This document shows, in pieces, positions 27,209 to 36,488 of a DNA stretch of 64,000 nucleotides (its first letter is position 1; every line of letters starts with the position of its first letter). Source of the DNA: Shewanella gaetbuli (GTDB lineage: Bacteria; Pseudomonadota; Gammaproteobacteria; Enterobacterales; Shewanellaceae); assembly GCF_023284065.1 (NCBI RefSeq), contig NZ_JAKIKP010000010.1, positions 62,001-126,000 of the forward strand, in the 5' to 3' direction. The translations under genes and the position numbers were made by a program. The notes beneath the pieces are model-generated. The model did no database searches and was not told the DNA's origin. It saw only the letters and a list, made by a program, of their open reading frames with translations.

Positions 27209-30200
27209 ATGTCGGCTAAACTGTTTAATCTTCCTATCAAGTTGTCTCATGAGCTATTGGCTAAGTTATTTACCGCCACTCAGCTGCAAAAAGCACAAAA
27301 CTATTTAATTCAAGGAAGAGTATTAGAAGTCAGTGCCAGTAAAGATAATCATAATATTGAAGCTTACACTCAGGGCGCTGCAGAAGAGCCTTACCGACAA
27401 GATATTAGTTTAGTTAACGTAAACCATAAAGTGATTATGCGCTCATACTGTACTTGCCCTGTAAGGCGAGACTGTAAGCACGTGGCTGCCGCTATGTTGG
27501 CGTTAATTGATAATAAACCTGTAGAAGAGCAGCGGGTATCTCAGTGGTTAACCCAACTAACCCATTTAGATCAATTTCAGCAAGCTGTAGATGAAGATAA
27601 CCCGCCAGAGAGAATTATTTATAGCTTATCTAGTGACCCTCAAGGGGTATATGTTGAGCTTAAAAAAAGTAAATTAAATAAAAAAGGCATGTATAACCGA
27701 GGTAGCAAACAAACGATTAACGACTTCCGTTTACACTTACCTTGGTGGTTAGGGCCAGAAGATAAACAAATTATTGGGTTACTTTTTGCCAATAATTTAC
27801 AAGGCAATAAAGTTTATCTAGACGGTGAAATTGGCTACTTAGCATTAATGAAAATGATTCAAGCAGAAGTGGCCTTTTGGGAAGATAACCGTTTTCCGTT
27901 AACGGTTGGAGATAGCGTTGCTCCCGAGTTTGTTTGGGCTGAAATGGATAAAAACCATACCCAAATGCAAATGACCATGCCTGGGCTAGAAAACTGGGAG
28001 TTTATTGCCACTGAGCCGCCAATGTTTATTGAACTAGACTATTTACGTTTAGGTCAAGTAGACACAGATTTAACGGCCAGCCGATTAGCATTATTACAAA
28101 AAATGCCGCCGGTACCTAAGAATAAATTAGATCATATTAGCCATGCATTGTTACAGCATTTTCCGTCTAAAGTTGTGCCAATTCCCACTGAAATAGAATT
28201 TAAAGAAATTAGCCAAATGCTAAAAACTCGGCTGACGTTTTGTTTAATCGAAACCACTGATAGCGTGAGTTTGCAGCCTGCTATTAGAGTCGAATTTCAG
28301 TACGGTGAAATCAGCTTTGATCCTAAAACACAATTTGAAGCTATTAGCTTAATTAAAAAAGCTAATGTGCAATATCAAGTACACCGCCAAATTAGCGCTG
28401 AACAAAGCAGTTTATCCACCTTAAACACTCTGCAATTACAGCCTCTGCCGCCACAAAGTTTATTGCCTGAGCAACAAGGTCAATACTGGGTGTCTTTGGG
28501 GTATCTACCAGAGCTAATTAACGACTGGTCTATATTAACGTCAACAGGTATAGAAGAATTACAAGCCCAAGGTTTTGAGGTCAGTTATTCAGCTAATTTT
28601 GACTTGAATATTGTTGATGCCGAACTGGATGTTGATATTGATGATCAAGATGAGTCTGGCTGGTTTTCCTTATCGTTAAATGCCGACATAGACGGCCAGC
28701 GAATTTCATTATTAGCGCTGGTGGCCCGTTGGTTGCAACAACATGGTGAGCCGGATGATGAACAAGAGCTTATTCTACCCAGTGAAAATGGTCGTTTTAT
28801 TAAAATTAAAGCTAAATCCATTAAGCCTTTAGTGTCAGTGATTCAAGAGCTTTTTCATCGTCACTCAACAGATGTGATTGAAATTCCGAGAAATAGAGCC
28901 CACTTACTTAATGACCTCAGTGCCAGTGAAGTGCGCTTGCTTAATGGCGAGCGCGTTAGATTGCTTGCAAGCAAGTTAGCGTCATTTAACGGCGTCACGC
29001 CGATTGAGTTACCCAACGGCCTTAATGCCACATTGCGAGATTATCAAAAGCAGGGTGTCGACTGGTTGTGTTTTTTAAAAGAGTTCCAGCTAGGCGGCAT
29101 ATTAGCGGATGATATGGGGCTGGGTAAAACCATTCAGGCATTGGCTTTTTTATTGTATATCAAGCAAATAACACCTGTGTCTGAGCGTAAGCCAAGCTTG
29201 ATTGTATGTCCTACAAGTTTAGTGGGTAACTGGAGTAAAGAGGCAGAGAAGTTTACCCCAAGCTTAAAAGTGATAGTGATTCATGGAAGCCAGCGACACC
29301 AGTGGTTATCGCAAATTGGTGACTATGACTTGGTTGTCACCACTTATCCATTAATTATTCGCGATGAAGAAATTTATCATCAGCATGTTTTTGAACATAT
29401 TATTCTAGATGAAGCACAACAAATTAAAAACGCTCAAGCTAAAGTCACTCAGGTGATTAAAACCTTAAAAGGTCACTTTAGATTGTGCTTGTCTGGCACT
29501 CCGTTAGAAAATCATTTAGGTGAGTTAAAGTCGTTAATGGACTTTTGTTTACCTGGGTTATTAGGACAACATACTTATTTTAATAAAGAGTTTCGCTCAC
29601 CTATTGAAAAACAAGGTGATATCGAAAAGTCTTCTTTGCTAAGCCAACGTATCGCGCCCTTTATGCTTAGACGTACCAAAAAACAGGTTGTGGCCGAACT
29701 GCCTGAAAAAACAGAAATAATACAATCCCTTGAACTTGAGAAAGACCAACGTAACCTTTATGAGTCTATTCGATTAGTGATGGAGAAAAAACTTCGTGAA
29801 TTATTTGCTCAAAAAGGGGTTTCTAGTAGCCACATCGAGTTTTTAGATGCGCTATTAAAGTTAAGGCAAGCTTGTTGTGACCCTCGGTTAGTGAAGTTAG
29901 AGCAAGCTCAGCATGTGCACGATAACGCAAAACTAAATTGGCTAGTGCAAAACTTGCCAGAAATGCTTGAGGAAGGCCGCAACGTATTAATTTTTAGTCA
30001 GTTTACCTCTATGCTGACGTTAATTGAACAAGCATTAGCTGAGCAAGGTATCAGCTATAGTAAGTTGACTGGGCAAACTAAAAACAGACAAGCACAAATT
30101 GACGCGTTTCAAGAAGGCGATAACCACGTGTTTTTAATCAGCTTGAAAGCGGGTGGAACAGGGTTAAACTTAACCGCCGCAGATACCGTGATTCATTATG

Positions 30201-30427
30201 ACCCATGGTGGAACCCAGCTGCTGAGCGCCAAGCCACAGACCGAGCCTATCGCATCGGCCAACAAAATCCGGTGTTTGTGTATAAATTAATTGCCCAAGG
30301 GACAGTGGAAGAAAAAATTCATGCCATGCAACAACACAAACAAGGCTTAGCAGATTCGATATTGGCTGATGGCAAGCAAGGACCTTGGAAAGGGACTGCT
30401 GATGATTTACTGTCGCTATTACAGTAA
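27209..30427 (+). CDS. SWIM zinc-finger SNF2-family DEAD/DEAH helicase
   Basis: A 1,072-residue protein. An N-terminal SWIM zinc finger (CTCPVRRDCKHVAAAM, near residues 90-105) is followed by about 500 residues of family-specific sequence and then a complete SNF2 ATPase. Walker A is ADDMGLGKTIQAL near residue 633, motif II is ILDEAQQIKN near 732, motif III is LSGTPLENHLGEL near 763, and motifs V-VI are SLKAGGTGLNLTAAD and QATDRAYRIGQ near 990-1010. Such proteins translocate on double-stranded DNA; the bacterial role of this subfamily is uncertain. It is too different in layout to be RapA/HepA. The ATG is at 27209 with a weak AGGT upstream. Confidence 0.9.
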   Translation: MSAKLFNLPIKLSHELLAKLFTATQLQKAQNYLIQGRVLEVSASKDNHNIEAYTQGAAEEPYRQDISLVNVNHKVIMRSYCTCPVRRDCKHVAAAMLALIDNKPVEEQRVSQWLTQLTHLDQFQQAVDEDNPPERIIYSLSSDPQGVYVELKKSKLNKKGMYNRGSKQTINDFRLHLPWWLGPEDKQIIGLLFANNLQGNKVYLDGEIGYLALMKMIQAEVAFWEDNRFPLTVGDSVAPEFVWAEMDKNHTQMQMTMPGLENWEFIATEPPMFIELDYLRLGQVDTDLTASRLALLQKMPPVPKNKLDHISHALLQHFPSKVVPIPTEIEFKEISQMLKTRLTFCLIETTDSVSLQPAIRVEFQYGEISFDPKTQFEAISLIKKANVQYQVHRQISAEQSSLSTLNTLQLQPLPPQSLLPEQQGQYWVSLGYLPELINDWSILTSTGIEELQAQGFEVSYSANFDLNIVDAELDVDIDDQDESGWFSLSLNADIDGQRISLLALVARWLQQHGEPDDEQELILPSENGRFIKIKAKSIKPLVSVIQELFHRHSTDVIEIPRNRAHLLNDLSASEVRLLNGERVRLLASKLASFNGVTPIELPNGLNATLRDYQKQGVDWLCFLKEFQLGGILADDMGLGKTIQALAFLLYIKQITPVSERKPSLIVCPTSLVGNWSKEAEKFTPSLKVIVIHGSQRHQWLSQIGDYDLVVTTYPLIIRDEEIYHQHVFEHIILDEAQQIKNAQAKVTQVIKTLKGHFRLCLSGTPLENHLGELKSLMDFCLPGLLGQHTYFNKEFRSPIEKQGDIEKSSLLSQRIAPFMLRRTKKQVVAELPEKTEIIQSLELEKDQRNLYESIRLVMEKKLRELFAQKGVSSSHIEFLDALLKLRQACCDPRLVKLEQAQHVHDNAKLNWLVQNLPEMLEEGRNVLIFSQFTSMLTLIEQALAEQGISYSKLTGQTKNRQAQIDAFQEGDNHVFLISLKAGGTGLNLTAADTVIHYDPWWNPAAERQATDRAYRIGQQNPVFVYKLIAQGTVEEKIHAMQQHKQGLADSILADGKQGPWKGTADDLLSLLQ

Positions 30428-30519
30428 GCAACAGTAAAACAGCAGTGGCTCTAGAGTTGGTGTAAGAGTTGAATAAGCGCTGTTCAAGAATTGAAAAAAA
30501 TTTAATAGGATAATCCACA

Positions 30520-30843
30520 ATGAAATATAGCCAAACTAGTTTGTGCGTATTGCTTCTGTCATTAATGAGCCTAAGTGCATGTAATAACTCAGACTCAGCA
30601 ACAACTTCTGTTGAAAGTAGCAGTACAACTCCGTCATCGTTGTGTTCAGAGGCGTGGTTTAAGCAGGTTGAACAGCAAGTGATGTCTGGGGACGGTCAAG
30701 GTCATGGGCCTGATTTAGGCAGTGAAGAGTGGCAAAGTGTAATTGAGTTTAAGTTAGGCGTCAGAGGGAATAGTGACGTCCCACAGCGCAACACTCCACA
30801 GTGGTGTGAATATATTGATGCGAAGCTTCTGGCATCAAAGTAG
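30520..30843 (+). CDS. Small putative lipoprotein
   Basis: A 107-residue protein with a signal peptide and lipobox LMSLSAC at residues 15-21, so C21 would be lipidated. A Ser/Thr-rich linker follows, then a short folded part (LCSEAWFKQVEQQV, then GPDLGSEEWQSVIEFKLGV) with two cysteines that could pair. I do not recognise the family. An AGGA precedes the ATG. It is convergent with the Wzi-family gene, with a shared terminator between. Confidence 0.7.
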   Translation: MKYSQTSLCVLLLSLMSLSACNNSDSATTSVESSSTTPSSLCSEAWFKQVEQQVMSGDGQGHGPDLGSEEWQSVIEFKLGVRGNSDVPQRNTPQWCEYIDAKLLASK

Positions 30844-30875
30844 ATTTTAGCGTCTTAAACTGAACAAACAGATAT

Positions 30876-30905
30876 AAAAATGCCTGCAAATTTGCAGGCA
30901 TTTTT
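30876..30905. terminator. Bidirectional intrinsic terminator
   Basis: A perfect 15+15 inverted repeat (AAAAATGCCTGCAAA and its complement) with A and T runs on the outer sides, placed between two convergent genes so that it can serve both. Confidence 0.88.
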
Positions 30906-30941
30906 ATAGCTTAGATAGCTTAATAAAATTATCCGCTGAGA

Positions 30942-32411
30942 TTAAAAGTCGCGTTCCCAGCCTGCATAAATGGTGGTTTCCCAATCATTACTGTCAGTGG
31001 TTTTAGGGTAAAGGCTATAGCCTGTCGTGCCACCGACTTTAAGCTCGCCATTAAATAATGGTCGATGATAACTGGTATCCAACTGGTACATACGTTCATA
31101 GCGGCCCGGAGACACCGGATTTCCACCGTATTCAGGATTTGAGTCAGTACCATCTACATTAAGTCTAAGTATGCGTAATTTTGTGCTGAGCGATTGCTGG
31201 TTGCCCAGTTGGGTAATGCCACCTAAAACTATGGTGACAGCATCATTATCATAAGTACTGCCTAAACTGCGGTCATAATAACGATAACCTGTTTTATAAA
31301 AGCCATGTTCATACAAACAATTATAGACTTTTGAATTCACTCCACAGGCGACTTTAGTGTCGGAGTATTCAACAAAAAAACGGGTGGCAACTTGTTCAAT
31401 ATAGAAATCGAATCCCCCCATGTTTGCTGAATTAATCAGCTTCTTTTTATCGTGGTGATAATCTTCGTGAGTACGTTCATAATAAATGCCGTAAGGGATA
31501 CCAAAAGCGGTGTCTGACCATCTGAAGTCATAACCCGCTAACATATTCTCTTGGCCGTTCTTTTCTTCACCTTCACTTTTTCCGCCATTAAATATGCCAT
31601 CCCACCAATCAGATAGGCTATTACCGTAACCTTCGCCACCCCATTGCATTGTCCACGAGAAACCAACTTCAAGTTTTGATATTGGGCGGAAGGTACCACG
31701 AGCGCCCCAGTGTTTGGTGTCTGGCACATAGCGGTCACTTTCCATTTCACTGAAACTGGTGGTGAATGTCCACGGGCCAATCCAATTTAACCAAGGAGTT
31801 TCGAATGCTTGGCTATTATTACGTGAAAAGGTAATGCCGGGTAAGGGACGAGCATTATTAGTTTGAATTAAGCCAGTGTCCCAACTAGGGCCCCAATATT
31901 TTTGAATTGCGCCACCTGATACAATCCAGTTACCCAGCTTAAAGGCGGCAAAACTATCGTCTAGACGGGTTTGATTACCGTCGATGGCATCATAATGATA
32001 ACTAGCCGATAGACGGCCACTAAACCACTTTTTAGTGACTTCAGCGGTGACTTTCGCTTCGGCTTTGTCTCGGTAATCGTTGCCAAAGCCAATAAACCTT
32101 GCAGTGTCATTTGCGCCATTAAAACCCACATTCAAATTCACGCCTTTATGGTCTCGGTTGTAAGCACTGATGACTCTGTTATAGGCCGCTAACTGACTTG
32201 GGGTTAGCTGGTCTATTGCGCTATTTTCCAGGTCTTGTTTGATGCCTGCCCACATTAATGGGTAGGTAGTGACTGGTTGAACAATGATGCCGTGATCCGC
32301 TAATAATTGAATATCGGCTTTTAGCGATAAATCTGTCGGCTCTATCCACCAAGCTGATTGAGCACTAAAACTGGTGAGTATCGCTATCCCTGCCAACGGT
32401 AAAAACTTCAT
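30942..32411 (-). CDS. Capsule assembly Wzi-family outer-membrane protein
   Basis: A 489-residue protein with a signal peptide (FLPLAGIAILTSFSAQSA), followed by WWIEPTDLSLKADIQLLADHGII, the characteristic start of Wzi-family proteins. The rest alternates as beta strands and ends WERDF, an outer-membrane C-terminus with terminal phenylalanine. Wzi in E. coli is an 18-strand barrel that anchors capsule at the surface. No capsule genes lie nearby, and Shewanella often has such isolated copies, so the substrate is open. It converges with the lipoprotein gene. Confidence 0.85.
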   Translation of the reverse strand: MKFLPLAGIAILTSFSAQSAWWIEPTDLSLKADIQLLADHGIIVQPVTTYPLMWAGIKQDLENSAIDQLTPSQLAAYNRVISAYNRDHKGVNLNVGFNGANDTARFIGFGNDYRDKAEAKVTAEVTKKWFSGRLSASYHYDAIDGNQTRLDDSFAAFKLGNWIVSGGAIQKYWGPSWDTGLIQTNNARPLPGITFSRNNSQAFETPWLNWIGPWTFTTSFSEMESDRYVPDTKHWGARGTFRPISKLEVGFSWTMQWGGEGYGNSLSDWWDGIFNGGKSEGEEKNGQENMLAGYDFRWSDTAFGIPYGIYYERTHEDYHHDKKKLINSANMGGFDFYIEQVATRFFVEYSDTKVACGVNSKVYNCLYEHGFYKTGYRYYDRSLGSTYDNDAVTIVLGGITQLGNQQSLSTKLRILRLNVDGTDSNPEYGGNPVSPGRYERMYQLDTSYHRPLFNGELKVGGTTGYSLYPKTTDSNDWETTIYAGWERDF

Positions 32412-32661
32412 GATGATTCCTATATGATATTGGCTTTAGCCAATGACTTATTGCGGGTTAATGACGCTCATTTAATAACTGGATTAAATGTTTACTGGTA
32501 TATTGTAGCGGAATATCACCGCTAATTAGTAAAAAATATTAACGACAATAGCGATTTACATCACTATTGCTTTTTATCCATATAAAGGTCGCAAACTTAA
32601 CTGTTTTAATTAAATGTTGCTGTCGAATGTAACAAAAATACTGGAAGGACAGATTAAACCA

Positions 32662-33153
32662 ATGAAGTTCATACTATTAACGCATCAACGTGAGTTATTA
32701 AGACCCACAAATAGCGGCAAATTAGCATTGGATTTGTTACCTGAGCAATCTTGTTTGATGGTGTGGGATAGGGTGAAGCCTAATGCGGATTTATTATCTT
32801 ATATAGAAACAAGCCATGTTGGGCTGGTGTATCCGGCAGAACACTCCAACAGCAGTAAACATATAGTGTTGACTGAAATGAGTCATGCTCAATTACAGCT
32901 TTTCGAATATGTGATAATTCTTGACTCTACTTGGCAGGAAGCGCGAAAAATGGTCAATAAAAGCCCTTATTTACAGGGATTACCGACCATTGAAATCAAT
33001 TGTGAATATGATTCAACTTTCGATTTACGCCGCAATCAAATTGAGGGTGGGTTATGTACTGCTGAGTGTGTTGCAATGCTGCTTAAATATAATAATCAAA
33101 TTCAGCAATCTAGCGATGTGCTGAATTCATTACATCAATTTATAGTAAAATAA
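32662..33153 (+). CDS. DTW-domain protein, short TapT/YfiP-like
   Basis: A 163-residue DTW-domain protein. The signature is VIILDSTWQEARKMVNKS near residue 94, with LDLLPEQSCLMVWDR upstream and FDLRRNQIEGGLCTAE downstream. DTW proteins such as TapT (YfiP) and TuaA transfer an aminocarboxypropyl group from SAM to uridine in tRNA. The N-terminal cysteine cluster of full-length TapT is missing. The frame is open back to an ATG at 32614, but GAAGGACAG lies about 11 bases before the ATG at 32662, and the DTW homology (MKFILLTHQRELLRPTNSGKL) starts exactly there. Even the longer version has no cysteine cluster. Confidence 0.8.
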   Translation: MKFILLTHQRELLRPTNSGKLALDLLPEQSCLMVWDRVKPNADLLSYIETSHVGLVYPAEHSNSSKHIVLTEMSHAQLQLFEYVIILDSTWQEARKMVNKSPYLQGLPTIEINCEYDSTFDLRRNQIEGGLCTAECVAMLLKYNNQIQQSSDVLNSLHQFIVK

Positions 33154-33246
33154 AACTGGGCAAGTTCCTTGTGCCCCAATCTCAATCACAAGATTATTCA
33201 CTTGTTAATATAATGTTAAATGCTTGGCCGTTGCAAGGAGTTTATA

Positions 33247-33283
33247 TAAAAAAAGCCGCTAATCTTCAAGATTAACGGCCTTT
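33247..33283 (-). terminator. Intrinsic terminator of the mtr operon
   Basis: On the minus strand GCCGTTAATCTT pairs with AAGATTAGCGGC (11 of 12 Watson-Crick, one G-T) and is followed by seven T residues. It lies about 25 bases beyond the mtrB stop. Confidence 0.82.
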
Positions 33284-33306
33284 AGCACGGTTATAAGAAT
33301 GTTAGC

Positions 33307-35394
33307 TTATAGCTTATAGCTCATGCTTAACATAATCATATGTGCTGTGTAGTCGTGACTGTTGCTACCAAAGCCAACAACGTTCCAAATAGCATCTGGT
33401 GCAATGTCATTTGCCGCATCGTTGTCTAGGTATTTTTCAATTTTATAATCTAAACGAAGCCCCATTTTTTCAGTGGCTTGATATTGAGCATAAAGATTGA
33501 CATTGTGAATTTTGGCAAAATAATCGCCATAATCACCGGTAATACCTTGTCTAACTTGGGTCGTGCTGTCTGAGTCTGAATAAGTGTAATCAAGCCCTAA
33601 ACGTAAACGACTGTCCATTAAGTTGTTGTAGCTTAATCCTGCACCCATAACATCAATGTTATCTTCAATATCAGCTTGCCATGTTGCAGTGGCAAAGTTG
33701 CTGCTGCCTGATTGAGCTGACTTGATGACTTGATGGTTATAGAACGCATTAAACATCACGTCTGCATTGAACATATAACTTAAATTAGCGTCGTAACTGG
33801 TATCTTCTGATTCAGTTAACCCAATTTCAGTGTTTTTGTAGTCGTCTAGCGCATAGCGTGCACCAAAATCTACCGTTAACTCATCAATAGGCGTGTAGCT
33901 AACACGTGCTTCAATTTGGCTGCGATCTCTATCTGCTAGATAGTACTTACGCAGTAATTGATTTTGCTCTTTAGACGTCCACTCAGAGGCTTCATAGTCA
34001 GAACCGTCACGATGGCTAAAGCTACCTTTAACCCACATATCCCACTTTTCAAAGCTGTTTACGCGAAAACGAGCCCATAGGTTGGTGTCATCGGTTACTT
34101 CACGGTCTTGATAGCTACGTTCGTCCCTTTTGAACTCGTAACCCGCATCTAACTTCATACCGTAATTGATTCGATAATCAGCACCCACTTTTACGCGGTG
34201 AGACGTATGGTCGTATGGCGTGTTATAAGCCACTTGACCATTAGTTTCATTAATACTGATTTGAGTCCACTCTTCAACCTGAGTATTGTTCTTGCGGTCG
34301 CTATAGTCATAGCTACCGTTAAGTCTTAACTCACGGTTGATGCGAGTGACGGCTTTTAGGTTCATGCCGGTTAAATCAACTGACGCATCTAGTGAGTCAG
34401 CAGGTAATTGATAACCATAACCAGAGGTTACAAAATCTTGGTCTTGGCTCATTTTACCGACCATTAAACGACCCGATACTGCGGTTACTGAGTCATTGAA
34501 TTGACCCATTAACGACACGGTATGCGCTTCGTTGTCAGGGTCTAATGACATATAACCACGAGTTTGCGCGCCGAAGGTTGGGTTAAATGCATTGTCATAA
34601 CTGAGTTGGCTATTACCATTTTTAAATGACGAACCATTGTAGTTAAGACTGGTAAACCAATTGTCACCTTTAAGCTTAATACCGGCTTCAAGGGTGTCAG
34701 TGGTGTAGTCAACGGGCTCAGCTAGCATCATTGATTGATTGAAGAAGCTACCTGAAGCCTGTTTGATACCGCTTTTTTCTTCACGTTGGTAATTTACAAA
34801 CGTGGTAAATAGCGACTCAGTTTGATACTCAAAACCTAATCCAGCACGTTCACGGTGAAGTGAAAGCTCAAATGGATTCAAGCTAGAATACAGCATTGGC
34901 ATTTGTGACGATGAACCGGCTGTGACCCAGTTATCAGGTAACGTTAAGTCATTACCACCAATACCTTGGTAAGGAGTCAGTGCATCATTTGACTTATAAG
35001 TAGCAATTGAGCGGTAGTTTAGGTTGATGTTGTATGTACCTTGTTTGCCGACATTAATGTCGGCACGGCCATTGTCCATTCCTAAATCAGTTGCTTCAAT
35101 GCTAGCACGGTAACCTTTGTCGCCTTTATAGTTAATATCTGCATCTAACTTACCGGCAAACTCATTGTCACTTTTAAACGCATTGGCAGACTTAATGTCT
35201 TCTTCGCTGTTGTAGCCAACACCGACACCAATGCTACCAGTTGTGCCGGTTTCTACGGTACAACCCTTACAGACCCATTTATCAAACTTAACGTTTTCAG
35301 TATTGGCTTCAGCTAAACCATAACCTCCGGCCGTTGCCATAAAGCTGGCTGGGGCAAGTAGGGCTAGGGTAATTAGATTTAATTTATACTTCAT
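33307..35394 (-). CDS. mtrB: MtrB, outer-membrane barrel of the MtrCAB electron conduit
   Basis: A 695-residue MtrB/PioB-family protein. After a signal peptide (residues 1-22) comes the short N-terminal segment with C42 and C45 in WVCKGCTVE; a CxxC at this position is characteristic of Shewanella MtrB. The remaining roughly 640 residues are amphipathic beta strands, fitting a 26-strand barrel, ending MIMLSMSYKL. MtrB encloses decahaem MtrA and brings it into contact with MtrC at the cell surface. It lies 12 bases after mtrA, so the two are cotranscribed. The neighbours decide the assignment to mtrB rather than to a paralogue such as mtrE or dmsF. Confidence 0.95.
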   Translation of the reverse strand: MKYKLNLITLALLAPASFMATAGGYGLAEANTENVKFDKWVCKGCTVETGTTGSIGVGVGYNSEEDIKSANAFKSDNEFAGKLDADINYKGDKGYRASIEATDLGMDNGRADINVGKQGTYNINLNYRSIATYKSNDALTPYQGIGGNDLTLPDNWVTAGSSSQMPMLYSSLNPFELSLHRERAGLGFEYQTESLFTTFVNYQREEKSGIKQASGSFFNQSMMLAEPVDYTTDTLEAGIKLKGDNWFTSLNYNGSSFKNGNSQLSYDNAFNPTFGAQTRGYMSLDPDNEAHTVSLMGQFNDSVTAVSGRLMVGKMSQDQDFVTSGYGYQLPADSLDASVDLTGMNLKAVTRINRELRLNGSYDYSDRKNNTQVEEWTQISINETNGQVAYNTPYDHTSHRVKVGADYRINYGMKLDAGYEFKRDERSYQDREVTDDTNLWARFRVNSFEKWDMWVKGSFSHRDGSDYEASEWTSKEQNQLLRKYYLADRDRSQIEARVSYTPIDELTVDFGARYALDDYKNTEIGLTESEDTSYDANLSYMFNADVMFNAFYNHQVIKSAQSGSSNFATATWQADIEDNIDVMGAGLSYNNLMDSRLRLGLDYTYSDSDSTTQVRQGITGDYGDYFAKIHNVNLYAQYQATEKMGLRLDYKIEKYLDNDAANDIAPDAIWNVVGFGSNSHDYTAHMIMLSMSYKL

Positions 35395-35406
35395 AATGTT
35401 AACTCC

Positions 35407-36393
35407 CTAGCGCTGTAATAGCTTACCTGATGGATGGTTAGAACCATGTACCTGGCTGTGACAGTTTAAGCAACTGCGACCACCAGTAAAGGCGTTATCA
35501 CCAACAGATGAACCCATTCCAGTATTGCCTAAATAAGCATTGCTAGCATGTCCGTCACTGGCGTGACATTGTTGACATAGCTGTGGCGCACGGGTTTTTA
35601 ACATACCGTCATTGACACTTCCGTGAGGGTTGTGACAGCTCACGCAGTTTTCAGTTACCGGTGCATGTTCCCATAACTTAGGACCGCGTTTTTCAGCATG
35701 ACATTCGTAACACGTTTCGTTAACGCTTGGCTTGACTAAGTCTGCGTCAGCTAAGCTACCGTGTGGATTATGACAGTCACTACAGGTCATTTGGTTCCAT
35801 TTCATTGGGTGGCTAGAACGCTTGTTCATGTCAGTTTTTTGCTTGGTATGACAGCTGGTACAGACTTCCATTTCAGTTTGCTTGTCTAGCACTGAGTCTT
35901 TAGCAGCATGAATGTTGTGACAAGAAGCACAAGCGACATCGGCATTGTCATGGTGACTGGTGTTCCAAGACATACGTTTGTCATCTAAGTGACAGCTCAT
36001 ACAGACACTGTTTTGCTTGTCAGCTGGTAAGCTTGAGTCTGGGCCAAATGCGATCATTGGCTCGCGACCACCACGGTTGTGAGAGCCTTGTGGTCCATGA
36101 CACGCTTCACATTGCAGGCCAGCCATTGGGCTTTTGCTTGAATCAATTGCACCATGCACGCCTTTGAATAAGTCCATGACTTTTTCAGAGCGTTTGTGAC
36201 ACATTAAACAAGAGTCAGCGCCTTTTGGAGAGTATTTACCTTCAGCAAACTTAGTATCAAGAGTGGCTTCTACTTCTGCTGGAGACATTTTTTCATCCCA
36301 CTTTGCAGCGTGTGCAGGTGAGGTGATTCCCATGAATAACACCAGTGAAAACAGTGCAGACAGTAGCGGGAAAGTTGTCATTTTGGTCTTCAT
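35407..36393 (-). CDS. mtrA: MtrA, periplasmic decahaem c-type cytochrome
   Basis: A 328-residue DmsE/MtrA-family cytochrome with ten CxxCH haem-binding motifs, from CLMCH to CLNCH. A signal peptide ([24 protein letters not shown]) precedes the mature start AKWDEKMSP. MtrA takes electrons from periplasmic and CymA-linked carriers and passes them through the MtrB barrel to MtrC. A longer frame begins 16 codons earlier, but AGGAAG lies 10 bases before the ATG at 36393 (MKTKMTTF), and this gives the usual MtrA length of about 330. It sits between mtrC, with a 95-base gap containing a hairpin, and mtrB. Confidence 0.94.
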   Translation of the reverse strand: MKTKMTTFPLLSALFSLVLFMGITSPAHAAKWDEKMSPAEVEATLDTKFAEGKYSPKGADSCLMCHKRSEKVMDLFKGVHGAIDSSKSPMAGLQCEACHGPQGSHNRGGREPMIAFGPDSSLPADKQNSVCMSCHLDDKRMSWNTSHHDNADVACASCHNIHAAKDSVLDKQTEMEVCTSCHTKQKTDMNKRSSHPMKWNQMTCSDCHNPHGSLADADLVKPSVNETCYECHAEKRGPKLWEHAPVTENCVSCHNPHGSVNDGMLKTRAPQLCQQCHASDGHASNAYLGNTGMGSSVGDNAFTGGRSCLNCHSQVHGSNHPSGKLLQR

Positions 36394-36453
36394 AAATAGA
36401 CTTCCTAATTTGTCCATATAAAGCGCTTTAAATAAGCGCATTGCCTAGCAACA

Positions 36454-36479
36454 AGGGAGAAGCGATTAAGCTTCTCCCT
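36454..36479 (-). promoter_or_regulatory. Intercistronic hairpin between mtrC and mtrA
   Basis: AGGGAGAAGC and GCTTCTCCCT form a perfect 10-base stem around a 6-base loop, 10 bases after the mtrC stop. No T run follows on the transcribed strand, so it is not a classic terminator. It may stabilise the upstream transcript or mark an RNA processing site. Confidence 0.6.
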
Positions 36480-36488
36480 ATGGGCAAA

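Noticed and set aside
33159..33180. GGGCAAG / CTTGTGCCC inverted repeat after the DTW gene
   Set aside because: The stem has a bulge and no T tract, so it is not supported as a terminator.
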